Positions 53,795 to 62,933 of a DNA stretch of 64,000 nucleotides are shown here, in pieces. The stretch's first letter is position 1. Every line of letters begins with the position of its first letter. The position numbers were made by a program, and so were the translations under genes. The DNA lies in the NCBI RefSeq assembly GCF_011764445.1, contig NZ_BLPG01000002.1, forward strand, positions 964,827 to 1,028,826, read 5' to 3'. This stretch comes from Phytohabitans rumicis. GTDB taxonomy: Bacteria; Actinomycetota; Actinomycetes; Mycobacteriales; Micromonosporaceae. The notes beneath the pieces are model-generated. The model was not told where the DNA came from and did not search any database. It worked only from the letters and a program-made list of their open reading frames with translations.

Positions 53795-53850
53795 GGCCCA
53801 TCCAAAGGTGAACGTGACTTTGTTTCAGATTTAACCTAGCATCGTCGCGC

Positions 53851-54768
53851 ATGAAGGTCATCACGATGGGCGCGCACGTGCTGGACGTGCTGGTCCACCC
53901 GGTCGAGTCCATCCCGGACGGCCAGGGCGCGCACCTGGTCGAGCAGATCAAGGTCACCGCCGCGGGTGCCGCCGGCGGCACCGCGCTCACGCTGGCCAAG
54001 CTCGGCGCGAGCGTGCGCACCGCGGGGGCGATCGGCACCGACGCGGCCGGCGACATGTTGCTGATGCTGCTGGGCCAGGCCGGCGTCGACGGGTCCCTGC
54101 TGGTCCGCCGCGACGGCATCCAGACGTCCGCCAGCGTGCTGCCGATCCGTCCGGACGGATCCCGTCCGGCATTCCACGTGATCGGCGCCAACGCCGCGTA
54201 CGGCGCCGACGACGTGCCCTGGGACGCCCTCGCCGACGCCACCCACCTGCACATCGGCGGGCCCGAGTTCATGGGCGGCGACGCCGCCGCGCGGATCCTG
54301 TCGTACGCGCGCGAGCGCGGCGTGGTCACCTCGGCGGACATCCTCGCGCCGGGCGACCCCGGCCTGCTGGAGTGGATCGCGCCCGCCCTGCCCTACCTGG
54401 ACTACCTGCTGCCCAACGACGAGCAGGTGCTCGGCTTCACCGGCGCCGCCGACCTGGCCGCCGGCTGCCGCGCCCTGCTGGACCGCGGGGTCGGCTGCGT
54501 GGCCGCCACCGCCGGCGCCGAGGGCGCGCTGGTCGTCGACGCGCACGGCGCCTCGCCGGTGCCGGCGTACCCGGTCGACGTGGTCGACACCACCGGCTGC
54601 GGCGACGCGTTCTCCGCCGGGTTCCTGCGCGGCGTCGCACTCGGCCGCGACCCGCGGGCCGCCGCGGCGCTCGGCTGCGCCGCCGCCGCGCTGGTGGCGC
54701 AGGGCCTGGGCAGCGACCACGGCGACTTCGACCTGGCCGCCGCCGACGCCTTCGCCGCCCGCCCTTAA
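53851..54768 (+). CDS. PfkB family carbohydrate kinase
   Basis: A 305-residue ribokinase-like kinase. The N-terminal AAGAAGGTALTLAKLGASVR and AGAIGTDAAGDMLLMLL fit signature 1, and YPVDVVDTTGCGDAFSAGFL holds the catalytic Asp and anion hole of signature 2. It phosphorylates a sugar or nucleoside. Divergent from TetR. Palindromic copy E lies just downstream. Confidence 0.9.
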   Translation: MKVITMGAHVLDVLVHPVESIPDGQGAHLVEQIKVTAAGAAGGTALTLAKLGASVRTAGAIGTDAAGDMLLMLLGQAGVDGSLLVRRDGIQTSASVLPIRPDGSRPAFHVIGANAAYGADDVPWDALADATHLHIGGPEFMGGDAAARILSYARERGVVTSADILAPGDPGLLEWIAPALPYLDYLLPNDEQVLGFTGAADLAAGCRALLDRGVGCVAATAGAEGALVVDAHGASPVPAYPVDVVDTTGCGDAFSAGFLRGVALGRDPRAAAALGCAAAALVAQGLGSDHGDFDLAAADAFAARP

Positions 54769-54782
54769 GGGGCTTGTGCGTC

Positions 54783-54877
54783 GATCAGGGGCTTGTGCGT
54801 CGATCAAGGGCAAATGGTCGTGCTTTGATCTCCAAACCACGGCCGTATGCCCTTGATCGGCGCGAAAGTCCTTGATC
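54783..54877. repeat. Palindromic repeat copy E
   Basis: Left units GATCAGGG at 54783 and GATCAAGG at 54802, right CCTTGATC with GATC at 54855 and 54874; spacings 19, 53 and 19. Arms GGCAAATGGTCGTG and CACGGCCGTATGCC surround TTTGATCTCCAAAC. It separates two genes of the same strand, so the element is not restricted to convergent junctions. Confidence 0.85.
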
Positions 54878-54933
54878 GGCGCGCGGCCGCGCGCAGGGGG
54901 CCGCGCGAGGGACTGCCGCTACGCTCGGCAGCC

Positions 54934-55855
54934 ATGGGGAACGCCGTGCCGCAGCCGGTTCTGAGTCCACTCACGACCGCGGCCATCTTCCTGGTGCTGA
55001 CCGTCGACCCGGGCGGCGAGGACACCGTCCGCGACCTGCTGGCCGACCTGCCCGGGTTGCAGCGCTCGGTCGGCTTCCGGGTGCCCGAGGAGCGGCTCAG
55101 CTGCGTGGTGGGCATCGGGTCGGACGCCTGGGACCGGCTGTTCGCCGGGCCGCGGCCGGCGGCGCTGCACCCGTTCCGGGAGCTGACCGGTCCGGTGCAC
55201 CGCGCGCCCTCGACCCCGGCGACCTGCTCTTCCACCTGCGCGCCACGCAGTTGTACCCGTGCTTCGAGCTGGCCGGCCAGATCATGGACCGGCTGCGCGG
55301 CGCGGCGACCGCCCGGGACGAGGTGCACGGCTTCAAGTACTTCGACATGCGCGACCTGCTCGGCTTCGTCGACGGCACGGAGAACCCGGTCGGGTCCACC
55401 GCGGAGCGGGCGGTGCTGGTCGGCGACGAGGATCCCGCCTTCGCCGGCGGCAGCTACGTGATCGTCCAGAAGTACCTGCACGACCTGCGGGCGTGGAACG
55501 CCTTGCCGGTGGAGGCGCAGGAGCGGATCGTCGGGCGTACCAAGCTGACCAACATCGAGCTCGACGACGCCGTCAAGCCGGCCAACTCGCACGTCGCGCT
55601 CACCGTCATCACCGAGCCGGACGGCACCGAACGCAAGATCCTGCGGGACAACATGCCGTTCGGCACCGTCGGGCGCGGCGAATTCGGCACCTACTTCATC
55701 GGGTACGCCCGTACGCCGGCGGTGACCGAGACGATGCTGGAGAACATGTTCCTGGGTGACCCGCCCGGCAACACCGACCGCATCCTGGAGTTCTCCACCG
55801 CGGTGACCGGCACGCTCTTCTTCGCCCCGCGCTGGACTTCCTGGACGGGTTGTAG
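54934..55855 (+). CDS. B-type DyP peroxidase, two apparent frameshifts
   Basis: Corrected by one base near 55217 and one near 55830, the gene gives about 307 residues. LLGFVDGTENPVGSTAERAV contains the GxxDG motif with the distal Asp, ILRDNMPFGTVG the distal Arg, and KPANSHVALTVI the proximal heme His. The end is GTLFFAP-LDFLDGL. The group includes EfeB/YfeX-like heme peroxidases. No export signal is seen, and the tail lacks an obvious encapsulin-targeting extension. Peroxide-dependent oxidation of dyes, porphyrins or metals is expected. Confidence 0.8.
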
Positions 55856-55864
55856 CCTCCCCAC

Positions 55865-57075
55865 GTGCTCACCACCAGCCTGTACGCCTTCCCGTCCGAC
55901 CTGGTCGCCGAGGGGGTGGACACCGTGCTGCGCCGCGTCCGGGAGCGGGGCGTGGACGCGGTCACGCTCGCCGTCGCGTACCACCGGGCCCGCGACGTGA
56001 CCCCGCACGGCCCGGCCCGGCTGGTGCACCGGCGGGACGGGCTGTTCCTACCGCACCCGGACGAGCTGCCGGACATCTGGGACGGTGTACGGCTGCGCCC
56101 GCCGGTGCAGGATCCGGCCGAGGTCGCCGCCGCGGCCCGGCTGTTCGAGCTGGCCGGTCCGGGCGGGGCGCTGGCGTGGACGGTGTTCCTGCACAACACC
56201 ACGCTGGGCGCCGAGCACCCGGACGCGGCGGGCGTCAACTGCTTCGGCGACCCGCTGCGGGCCGACCTGTGCCCGGCGCACCCGGACGCCGGCGCGTACG
56301 CGGTGGCGCTGGCGCGGACCGTCGTGCGGGTGACCGGCGCGCCGGTCGTCGCCGAGGCGCTGAGCTACGGCACGTTCGACCACGGCCACCACCACGAGCG
56401 GTGCTTCGTGCCGCTGGGCGACGGCGAGCGGGCGCTGCTCGGCCTGTGCTTCTGCGCGCACTGCCGGCGCGCGGTCGCCGGGCAGGGCGCGGACCCGGAA
56501 CGCTTGCGCGCCCGGATCGCCACCCACCTGGAACGGGCGTTGGACGGCGCACCGGCGACGCCGGGCGAGCCGGCCGCCCTGGCCGCGGCGGTCGGCGACG
56601 ACGTGGTCGCGATGCTGCGGGCCCGGCAGGCCGTGGTCGCCGCGCTCACCGGCCGGGTCGCCGACGCGGTCCACGCCGAGGGCGGCCGGCTGATATTCCT
56701 GGACCTCACCGGGCGGTGCTCGGCTACGCCGGTGGCGAGCCGGCCGGCGGTCCGGTGGCCGTGCAGGGCTGGCGTCTCGGCGTCGACCCGGCCGCGCTGA
56801 GCGGGCTGGTCGACGGGTACGCCTGCCTGGCGTACGCCCGCGACCCGCAGCGACTGCGGGCGGACGTCGCCTCGGTCGTCGAGGCGGTCGGCGGCCGCTG
56901 CCCGGTGCGGGTGGTGCTGCGCCCGGGGTGGCCGGACACCGACGACGCCGGGCACCTCGCCGGCAAGGTCGCCGCGGCCACCCTGCCCGGGGTGGCCGCG
57001 GTCGACTTCTACCACTACGGCCTGTACCCGTGGCCGGTGCTGGACCGCATCCCAGCCGCGTTGATCAGGGACTAA
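55865..57075 (+). CDS. TIM-barrel-like protein of unknown function, one apparent frameshift
   Basis: GTG start nine bases after the peroxidase stop. One G missing near 56713 joins GGRLIFLDLTG to AVLGYAGGEPAGGPVAVQGW and the end KVAAATLPGVAAVDFYHYGL. Corrected length is about 403 residues. Alternating strands and helices, and a Cys-rich loop GLCFCAHCRRAVAG, resemble uncharacterised glycoside-hydrolase-like TIM barrels. NCFGDPLRADLCP is another conserved-looking site. It is convergent with the RidA/amidohydrolase operon. Catalytic residues cannot be assigned. Confidence 0.6.
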
Positions 57076-57076
57076 G

Positions 57077-57454
57077 TCACCCCGTGTAGAGGACGGCGTC
57101 CACCTCTATGTCGAAGCCACTTAGGGCGACGGGGATGGTGGTGCGGGCCGGGAGGGCATCCGGGCCGAAGAATTCGGCGTAGATCTCGTTCAGCTCGGGG
57201 AAGTGGGCGAAGTCGCGCAGGTAGATGCCTACCCGGACGGCTTGGGTGAGGTTGGCGCCGGCGGCCTCGGCGACGCTGGCCAGGTTGGTGAAGCACAGGC
57301 GGGCCTGCTCGGCGAACGTGCCGCGTACCCAGGTGCCGTCCGGCAGGACCGGGCAGGCGCCGGCCAGGTAGACGAAGTCGCCGGCGACGACGGCCTGCGA
57401 GTACGGGCCGCCGGGCGGTGCGGCCGCCGGGGTAGAAATGATCTTCTTGGGCAC
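57077..57454 (-). CDS. RidA family protein
   Basis: Start at GTG 57454, ten bases after AAGGAG; the earlier TTG is too close. The 125-residue protein has PGGPYSQAVVAGDFVYLAGA and QAVRVGIYLRDFAHFPELNE with the conserved Arg, typical of RidA enamine/imine deaminases. Its start is 3 bases from the amidohydrolase stop. In catabolic operons these remove reactive enamine intermediates or act on a ring-opened substrate. Confidence 0.9.
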   Translation of the reverse strand: MPKKIISTPAAAPPGGPYSQAVVAGDFVYLAGACPVLPDGTWVRGTFAEQARLCFTNLASVAEAAGANLTQAVRVGIYLRDFAHFPELNEIYAEFFGPDALPARTTIPVALSGFDIEVDAVLYTG

Positions 57455-57456
57455 GG

Positions 57457-58764
57457 TCAGCAATCTCCTTCAAACGACGGAACAGACGACGGAACGGACG
57501 ACGAAACGCGCGGGAACTGCTCGGCGAGCCCGTCCGGGCCGACGAGCGGGGTGGTGAGCAGGTCGCGGATCTCGCGGTCGCGCCGGGCGAGCTCGTCGCG
57601 CTGCGCGCCGGTGAGCGGGATCCACGGCTTGGGCGCGGCCGGCAGCCGCGGCGGCAGTGGGCGCCCGGCGACGTAGGTGACCTCGTTGACCAGGCGGCGC
57701 TCCGCGGTCCGGTGCTGCTGGTGCGCGTCGGCCAGCTCGAAGGGGCCCTCCGCCAGACGGAAGACCGCGATGTCGGCGGGCGCGCCGACGGCGAGGGTGC
57801 CGACGCCGCCGGGCAGGCTCAGCGCCCGGGCCGGGTGGACGGTGGCGGCCGCGACGACGTACTCCAAAGGCAGGCCGACGGCGAGCAGCTTGGTCATGGT
57901 CGTCGGCAGGTCGAAGACCGGGCCGAACAGGCAGCGCGCGTGCAGGTCCGACGAGATCGTGTAGGGCAGGACGCCGGCCTTGAGCTGCGCCTCCAGCACG
58001 TCGAACGCGAAGCCGCCGGAGCCGTGCCCGATGTCGAAGCGGACGCCGTCGGCGTGGGCGCGGACGACGGCGGGGGCGAGGTCGCCGCCGTCCAGCATGC
58101 CGGCCGCGAGGCCGCTGGCGCAGTGCGTGACGATGTCGCCGGGTTGCAGCAGCCCCAGCACCTCGCCCACGGTGGGCGGCGGCACTCCGATGTGGACCAT
58201 CACCGGCACGCCGGCGGCGTCGGCCACCTCCTGCGCGCGGCGCAGCGGTTCCAGGCCGTGCGTGCCGATCGTCTTGCCGTCCATCCGGACCTTGACGCCG
58301 GCGATCAGGTCGCGGTTGGCCGCCACGGTGGCGGTGGCGAGGTCGACGTCGCACAGGTCGAGGTCGCGGCATTCGCCGTGCGGCGCGGTCAGCCCGACCG
58401 CCGAGATGTTGAGCAGCGCCTTGACCCGGACCCGGGCCTCGCGCGCCGCCGCGCGCAAGGAGTCGATCGTGTACGCGCCGGCGGAGCCGGCGTCGACCCA
58501 GGTGGTGACCCCGGAGTACCACGCCACCGGGTCGGGGTCGATGCCCCAGTAGGTGGCCTCGGGATGCACGTGCGTGTGCATGTCGACCAGGCCCGGGGTG
58601 ACCAGCCTGCCGCCGGCGTCGACGACCTCGCGGGCCGCGTCGCGGGGCAGGTCCGGCGCGACGGCGGCGATCCGCCCGCCGCGCACGGCGACGTCGTAGC
58701 GGCCGACGTGGCCGCCGCCCACGTCGATGACCTCGCCGCCGGCCAGCAGCAGATCGTAGGTCAT
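57457..58764 (-). CDS. Amidohydrolase/deacetylase (dihydroorotase-like)
   Basis: A 435-residue TIM-barrel metallohydrolase. LVTPGLVDMHTHVHPEATYW gives the HxH metal site, AGVKVRMDGKT the probable carboxylated Lys region, GVPVMVHIG and IVTHCASG the later His residues, and SSDLHARCLFG the catalytic Asp. The pattern fits amidohydrolase family EF0837/AHS or D-aminoacylase relatives. It is between the regulator (4 bases upstream) and RidA. A cyclic amide or N-acetylated compound is the likely substrate. Confidence 0.8.
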   Translation of the reverse strand: MTYDLLLAGGEVIDVGGGHVGRYDVAVRGGRIAAVAPDLPRDAAREVVDAGGRLVTPGLVDMHTHVHPEATYWGIDPDPVAWYSGVTTWVDAGSAGAYTIDSLRAAAREARVRVKALLNISAVGLTAPHGECRDLDLCDVDLATATVAANRDLIAGVKVRMDGKTIGTHGLEPLRRAQEVADAAGVPVMVHIGVPPPTVGEVLGLLQPGDIVTHCASGLAAGMLDGGDLAPAVVRAHADGVRFDIGHGSGGFAFDVLEAQLKAGVLPYTISSDLHARCLFGPVFDLPTTMTKLLAVGLPLEYVVAAATVHPARALSLPGGVGTLAVGAPADIAVFRLAEGPFELADAHQQHRTAERRLVNEVTYVAGRPLPPRLPAAPKPWIPLTGAQRDELARRDREIRDLLTTPLVGPDGLAEQFPRVSSSVPSSVPSFEGDC

Positions 58765-58768
58765 GCCG

Positions 58769-60079
58769 CTACGACGTCTCGCCGGTGACGGCGGGGCTGA
58801 TCGCGAGGCGGTAGAGGCGGGTGGGCCGCCCCTTGCGGTGCATCTGCGCGCTGCCTTCCTCGGTGACCAGGCCGGACTCCCCCAGCTTGCGGATCAGGCG
58901 CCGGCCGCTGGGGTCGGTGATGCCCAGCGAGCTGGCCAGGTCGCTGGGTGAGATGGCCCGGCCGGCGAGGGTGCGTTCGAGGGCGGCCAGGCGGGACAGG
59001 GTGGCCGCGCTCAGCCCGGCGCGGCGGGCCAGGTCTTCCAGGTCGTCGCCGTGCCCGCGGTAGGTGTACGCGAGCGGGGACGCCGAGCCGCTCATCGGGC
59101 CGATGATCACACCGCTGTCCTCGACCAGGTACGCCGACGGCGTGTCCTCCTGCTCGGCCCGCGCCGCCGCCCACTCGGCCAGTTGCACGCAGGTACGCGC
59201 GGAGGCGCCGACGCCGAACCCGGCGGCCAGCCGTACCCCGAGGGTCTCCTGGGCCTGGGCGAGCGTGGGCAGCGAGACCCAGCTGTGGGTGGCCTGCTCG
59301 AAGAGCGCCTTGTGGGCGAAGACGACCACGCCGCGGCGGTCCCGGTTCTCGATCCAGGCGTCGCTGAACTCGGGGGTGTTGACGAGCAGGTTCATCAGGC
59401 CGATCCGGGTGCGGTCCAGGTCGGCCTGGGCCTCCTGGTTGACCACGAGGAAGACGCCGGCCGCGAAGCGCGACGCGGTGGCCTGCCGGGACTGGATGCG
59501 CAGGGCCAGCTCGTGCAGGTTGGCCCGGATGGTCGCGGTGCCGGGCAGGGCGTTGAGGACCGGCATCGCGGCGCGCAGTTCGGCGGTGACCGCGGTCCGC
59601 AGGCTGATCGCGTAGTCGGCGCCGGTGCGCTCGCGGGCCTGCCGGTGGAACTCGACGATCTGCGCCACGCTCTGCTCCGGGTCGTACGGCAGGCAGGTGA
59701 CCTGGCGGCGGTCGAGGTCGAGGGCGCGGGTGATCTCGTCGACGGCCTCCGGGTCGAAGGTGTCGATGCTGACCGGGGTGGGGCGCCAGCCGCGGGCGGC
59801 GGCGCGGAAGAACGCGATCGACAGGTCGAGGTCGGCGGACCGGACCACGGCCACGGGCAGGTCGGCCGGGAGCAGGTCGCGGGACTTGGCGTACGGGACT
59901 GGGCCGAGCAGCAGGCCGTGCACGTGCTCGCGGCCCAGCATCTCCTCGACCCGCGGCCGGATCTCGTCCTCGTGCCGGTAGGCGACCCAGGCCAGCCGTA
60001 CGCCGGACAGGGTCCGGGTGGCCTCCTCGAAGAGCGACTGATGGCTGGCGTGGACGACGAGCCCGATCACGATCGGCAT
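58769..60079 (-). CDS. Transcriptional regulator with novel sensor and C-terminal winged helix
   Basis: A 436-residue protein. Residues 1-120 alternate strand and helix (PIVIGLVVHASHQSLFEEAT, VHGLLLGPVPYAKSRDLLPA) in a way that loosely recalls PrpR-type sensor domains. The middle contains a GGDEF-like or regulator helper region. The C-terminal AISPSDLASSLGITDPSGRR and HRKGRPTRLYRLA form a winged helix. No named family recognised with confidence. First gene of the operon with the amidohydrolase and RidA, and divergent from the sugar importer; the intervening region carries repeated ACGAAC half sites it may bind. Confidence 0.6.
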   Translation of the reverse strand: MPIVIGLVVHASHQSLFEEATRTLSGVRLAWVAYRHEDEIRPRVEEMLGREHVHGLLLGPVPYAKSRDLLPADLPVAVVRSADLDLSIAFFRAAARGWRPTPVSIDTFDPEAVDEITRALDLDRRQVTCLPYDPEQSVAQIVEFHRQARERTGADYAISLRTAVTAELRAAMPVLNALPGTATIRANLHELALRIQSRQATASRFAAGVFLVVNQEAQADLDRTRIGLMNLLVNTPEFSDAWIENRDRRGVVVFAHKALFEQATHSWVSLPTLAQAQETLGVRLAAGFGVGASARTCVQLAEWAAARAEQEDTPSAYLVEDSGVIIGPMSGSASPLAYTYRGHGDDLEDLARRAGLSAATLSRLAALERTLAGRAISPSDLASSLGITDPSGRRLIRKLGESGLVTEEGSAQMHRKGRPTRLYRLAISPAVTGETS

Positions 60080-60108
60080 GGCACCTCATACGGCATGGGT
60101 TCGGAAGT

Positions 60109-60215
60109 AGCTCGTTGCATAAACATTTTACGAACCCCCTGTTGACCGAAGCAGCCCTGCCAGCGCATCCTGATCGCACCCTACTACTACGAACTACTTA
60201 CGAACATAGCTCGTT
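60109..60215. promoter_or_regulatory. Multiple ACGAAC/GCTCGTT half sites between divergent operons
   Basis: ACGAAC occurs at 60130-60135, 60189-60194 and 60200-60205, and the inverted AGCTCGTT at 60109-60116 and 60208-60215. The last two half sites form a near-palindrome (TTACGAACATAGCTCGTTA). All lie in the 148-base gap between the regulator and importer genes. They probably serve the divergently encoded regulator; cooperative binding is suggested by five half sites. Confidence 0.6.
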
Positions 60216-60227
60216 AGGGAGATTGTT

Positions 60228-61289
60228 ATGAGAGGCAAGCTCAGCAGACGTGCGTTGGTCGCCGCCGCAGCCCTCGCGGCCGTACTGACCACCGGTGCCT
60301 GCAACGTCGACTCGGGCAACGACACGCCCAGCGGCAGCACGACGAGCGCCGCCGCGAAGGCGCTGAAGGTGGGCTGGTCCACCATCTACCTGGCCCCGTC
60401 CTGGATGCAGCAGACCCTGAAGATGCTCGAGGACGACGTCGCGACGCTGAAGAGCGCCGGCAAGGTGGCCAGCTACGAGACGTTCAACGCCAACGGCGAC
60501 ACCTCGCAGCAGATCGCCCAGATCCGCGCCATGATCCAGCAGAAGTACGACGTCATCCTCGTCGACGCCGGCTCGTCCACGGCGCTCAACCCGGTGCTGG
60601 AGCAGGCCGTCGACGCCGGCATCGTGGTGGTCAACTTCGACAGCCTGGTGACCAGCGAGAAGGTCATCCGGGTCGGCACCGACCAGGTCGAGTGGGGCCG
60701 GATGATGGGCCAGTGGCTGGCCGACAAGCTCGGCGGCAAGGGCGAGATCATCGCGATGAACGGCCCGGCCGGCGTCTCGGTCAGCGAGGACCGCTGGAAG
60801 GGCGCCGAGGAGGTGTTCAAGAAGTACCCGGACATCAAGATCGTCGCGAACGTGCACAGCGAGTACAACCTCGCGCCGGCGTCCCAGGCGTTCGCCTCCG
60901 CGTACTCCGCGCACCCGGGCATCACCGGCGTCTTCTCCCAGGGCGGCGCGCTGTCGGCGGCGGCCCTTTCGACCCTGGTCAAGCAGAACAAAAAGCTCGT
61001 GCCGATCACCGGCGAGAACTACAACGGGTTCCTGAAGATGTGGGCGGACAAGAAGTCGGCCGGGTTCTCCTCGCTGGCCACCGCGCAGCCCAACTACCTG
61101 TCCGTGATCGCGCTGGAGGCGGCCGTCGCCAAGGCCGGCGGCAAGGCGGTCCCGACGACCATCACGGTGCCGCTGCCCGAGATCACCGACGAGAACCTGG
61201 ACCAGTACGTCAAGACCGACCAGCCCGACGACTCGTACCCGATCCAGCCGATCGCGCAGAGCGAGATCGACAAGCTCATCGGCGCCTGA
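60228..61289 (+). CDS. Sugar ABC transporter substrate-binding lipoprotein (RbsB type)
   Basis: A 353-residue protein with AGGGAG before ATG 60228. LVAAAALAAVLTTGAC is a lipobox. The mature part is a type-1 periplasmic binding protein (LKVGWSTIYLAPSWMQQTLK, DVILVDAGSSTALNPVLEQA, GEIIAMNGPAGVSVSEDRWK) of the ribose/inositol/autoinducer-2 class. The ligand is unknown. First gene of the importer operon, 3 bases before the ATPase. Confidence 0.9.
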   Translation: MRGKLSRRALVAAAALAAVLTTGACNVDSGNDTPSGSTTSAAAKALKVGWSTIYLAPSWMQQTLKMLEDDVATLKSAGKVASYETFNANGDTSQQIAQIRAMIQQKYDVILVDAGSSTALNPVLEQAVDAGIVVVNFDSLVTSEKVIRVGTDQVEWGRMMGQWLADKLGGKGEIIAMNGPAGVSVSEDRWKGAEEVFKKYPDIKIVANVHSEYNLAPASQAFASAYSAHPGITGVFSQGGALSAAALSTLVKQNKKLVPITGENYNGFLKMWADKKSAGFSSLATAQPNYLSVIALEAAVAKAGGKAVPTTITVPLPEITDENLDQYVKTDQPDDSYPIQPIAQSEIDKLIGA

Positions 61290-61292
61290 CAG

Positions 61293-62933
61293 ATGACACT
61301 GCTGAGCGTCGAACGGGTGTCGAAGTCCTTCGCCGGCGTGCGGGTGCTGCACGAGGTGAGCTTCGACGTCCGCGCCGGCGAAGTGCTGGCCCTGGTCGGC
61401 GAGAACGGCGCCGGCAAGAGCACCGTGCTCTCGCTGGTCACCGGCCTGCTCACCGCGGACTCCGGCACGATCCGGTACGACGGTCAACCGGTTCGGGGTG
61501 GGTTCCGGGCGTGGTCACCGCACCGCGCCCGGGCCGCCGGCATCGCCTCGGTGCACCAGGAGCTGAGCCTCAACCCGCACCAGAGCGTGGCCGAGAACGT
61601 GTTCCTGGGTTCCTGGCCAAGCAGGCGAGGGCTGGTGCGCCACCGTGACCTGGCGGCGCGCGCCCGCCCGCTGCTGGAACGGGTCGGCCTCGACGTCGAC
61701 CCGCGCACCCCGGCGGGCCGGCTGCCGCTCGGCGCCCAGCAGCTCGTGGAGCTGGCCAAGGCGCTGAGCGGCGACCCGCGCCTGCTGATCCTCGACGAGG
61801 CGACCAGCGCGCTCGACGAGGACCAGGTGCGCGCGGTCTTCCAGGTGGTCGGCGAGCTGCGCGGGCGCGGGCGTTCGGTGATCATCGTCAGCCACCGGAT
61901 GGCGGAACTGTTCGCCGTCGGCGACCGGCTGACCGTACTCAAGGACGGTGCAGTGGTGGCCACCCGCGAACGTGCGGAGACCGACCACGACGACCTGGTC
62001 CGGCTCATGGTCGGCCGGGAACTGACGGACATGTTCCCGGCCAAGGCGTCGGCGGCCGCGCTTGCGGCGCCGGCGCTGGCCGTCCGCGGCCTGTTGGTCT
62101 CGGGGCCGGATCAATCCGGAGCTGGGCGCGGAGCGACCAGCTCGGATTGCGCCGGCAGCCGAGGCCGAAGCGAGCGGAGCGAGCCAACCGGCACAGTGCC
62201 GCGCGCGTGTGCCGGCGTCGACCTGGAGCTGGCACCGGGCCGGATCGTGGGCCTCGGCGGCCTGCAGGGACAGGGGCAGCGGGAGGTGCTGCGCGCGCTG
62301 TTCGGCCTGGCCCGCCACAGTGGACAGATCGAAGTGGACGGCCGGCCGTGCCGCCTCGCGACGCCCCGCGAGGCGATCCGCCGGGGCATCGGCTACGTGC
62401 CGGAGGACCGCAAGACCGAGGGGCTGCACGTGGCGCAGAGCGTCCGCGCCAACCTGGCGCTGACCAGCCTGCGCGCGCTGGCCCCGGCCCGCGCGCTGAC
62501 CACCGTCTCCCGGCGGCGCGAGGCCGCCCTCGTCGAGGAGCTGATGCGCCGGATGCGGGTCAAGGCCGCCTCACCGGCCCAGGAGGTACGCCGGCTGTCC
62601 GGCGGCAACCAGCAGAAGGTGGCCCTGGCCAAGTGGCTGCCGTTGCGTCCCCGGGTGCTGCTGCTGGCCGAGCCGACCCGCGGCATCGACGTGGGCACCA
62701 AGCGCGAGATCTACCACCTGCTGCGCGAGCTGGCCGGCGAGGGGATGGCCGTGCTGGTCACCTCCGGCGACACGATGGAGCTGGTCGGGCTGTGCGACGA
62801 GGTGGTCGTGCTGTACGAGGGCGCGGTCGTGGACCGGTTGGCCGGCGCCGACCTGACCGAGGAACGCCTGGTGCACGCCTCCGTCGTGGGTCACACCGTC
62901 GTCGAACACACCGAGGAGGTCACCCATGCGTGA
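61293..62933 (+). CDS. Sugar ABC transporter ATP-binding protein (RbsA type)
   Basis: A 546-residue double nucleotide-binding protein. The first half has Walker A GENGAGKST at residues 36-44 and Walker B LLILDEATSALDE. The second half begins GRIVGLGGLQGQGQREVLRA with the degenerate Walker A usual for RbsA proteins, then RRLSGGNQQKVALAKWLPLR. Between them, near 62100-62215, is an unusual Ser/Gly/Arg-rich insertion of about 35 residues containing AGSRGRSERSEPTGT. It energises the permeases that follow. Confidence 0.9.
   Translation: MTLLSVERVSKSFAGVRVLHEVSFDVRAGEVLALVGENGAGKSTVLSLVTGLLTADSGTIRYDGQPVRGGFRAWSPHRARAAGIASVHQELSLNPHQSVAENVFLGSWPSRRGLVRHRDLAARARPLLERVGLDVDPRTPAGRLPLGAQQLVELAKALSGDPRLLILDEATSALDEDQVRAVFQVVGELRGRGRSVIIVSHRMAELFAVGDRLTVLKDGAVVATRERAETDHDDLVRLMVGRELTDMFPAKASAAALAAPALAVRGLLVSGPDQSGAGRGATSSDCAGSRGRSERSEPTGTVPRACAGVDLELAPGRIVGLGGLQGQGQREVLRALFGLARHSGQIEVDGRPCRLATPREAIRRGIGYVPEDRKTEGLHVAQSVRANLALTSLRALAPARALTTVSRRREAALVEELMRRMRVKAASPAQEVRRLSGGNQQKVALAKWLPLRPRVLLLAEPTRGIDVGTKREIYHLLRELAGEGMAVLVTSGDTMELVGLCDEVVVLYEGAVVDRLAGADLTEERLVHASVVGHTVVEHTEEVTHA
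62110..62215. repeat. In-frame insertion with GAGCG-type repeats inside the ATPase gene
   Basis: The interdomain linker is expanded by a stretch rich in GGAGCGA and GCGAGCGGAGCGAGC motifs, unlike the coding sequence around it. The reading frame is kept. It resembles short REP-like insertions that actinomycete genes sometimes tolerate. The exact boundaries are estimated. Confidence 0.45.

Noticed and set aside
7910..56720. Mass pseudogenisation of a degenerating region
   Set aside because: All disruptions are one missing base, with conserved catalytic residues on both sides. Assembly error explains them better. Only the HAD and NUDIX pieces, which also lack domain parts, are kept as pseudogenes.
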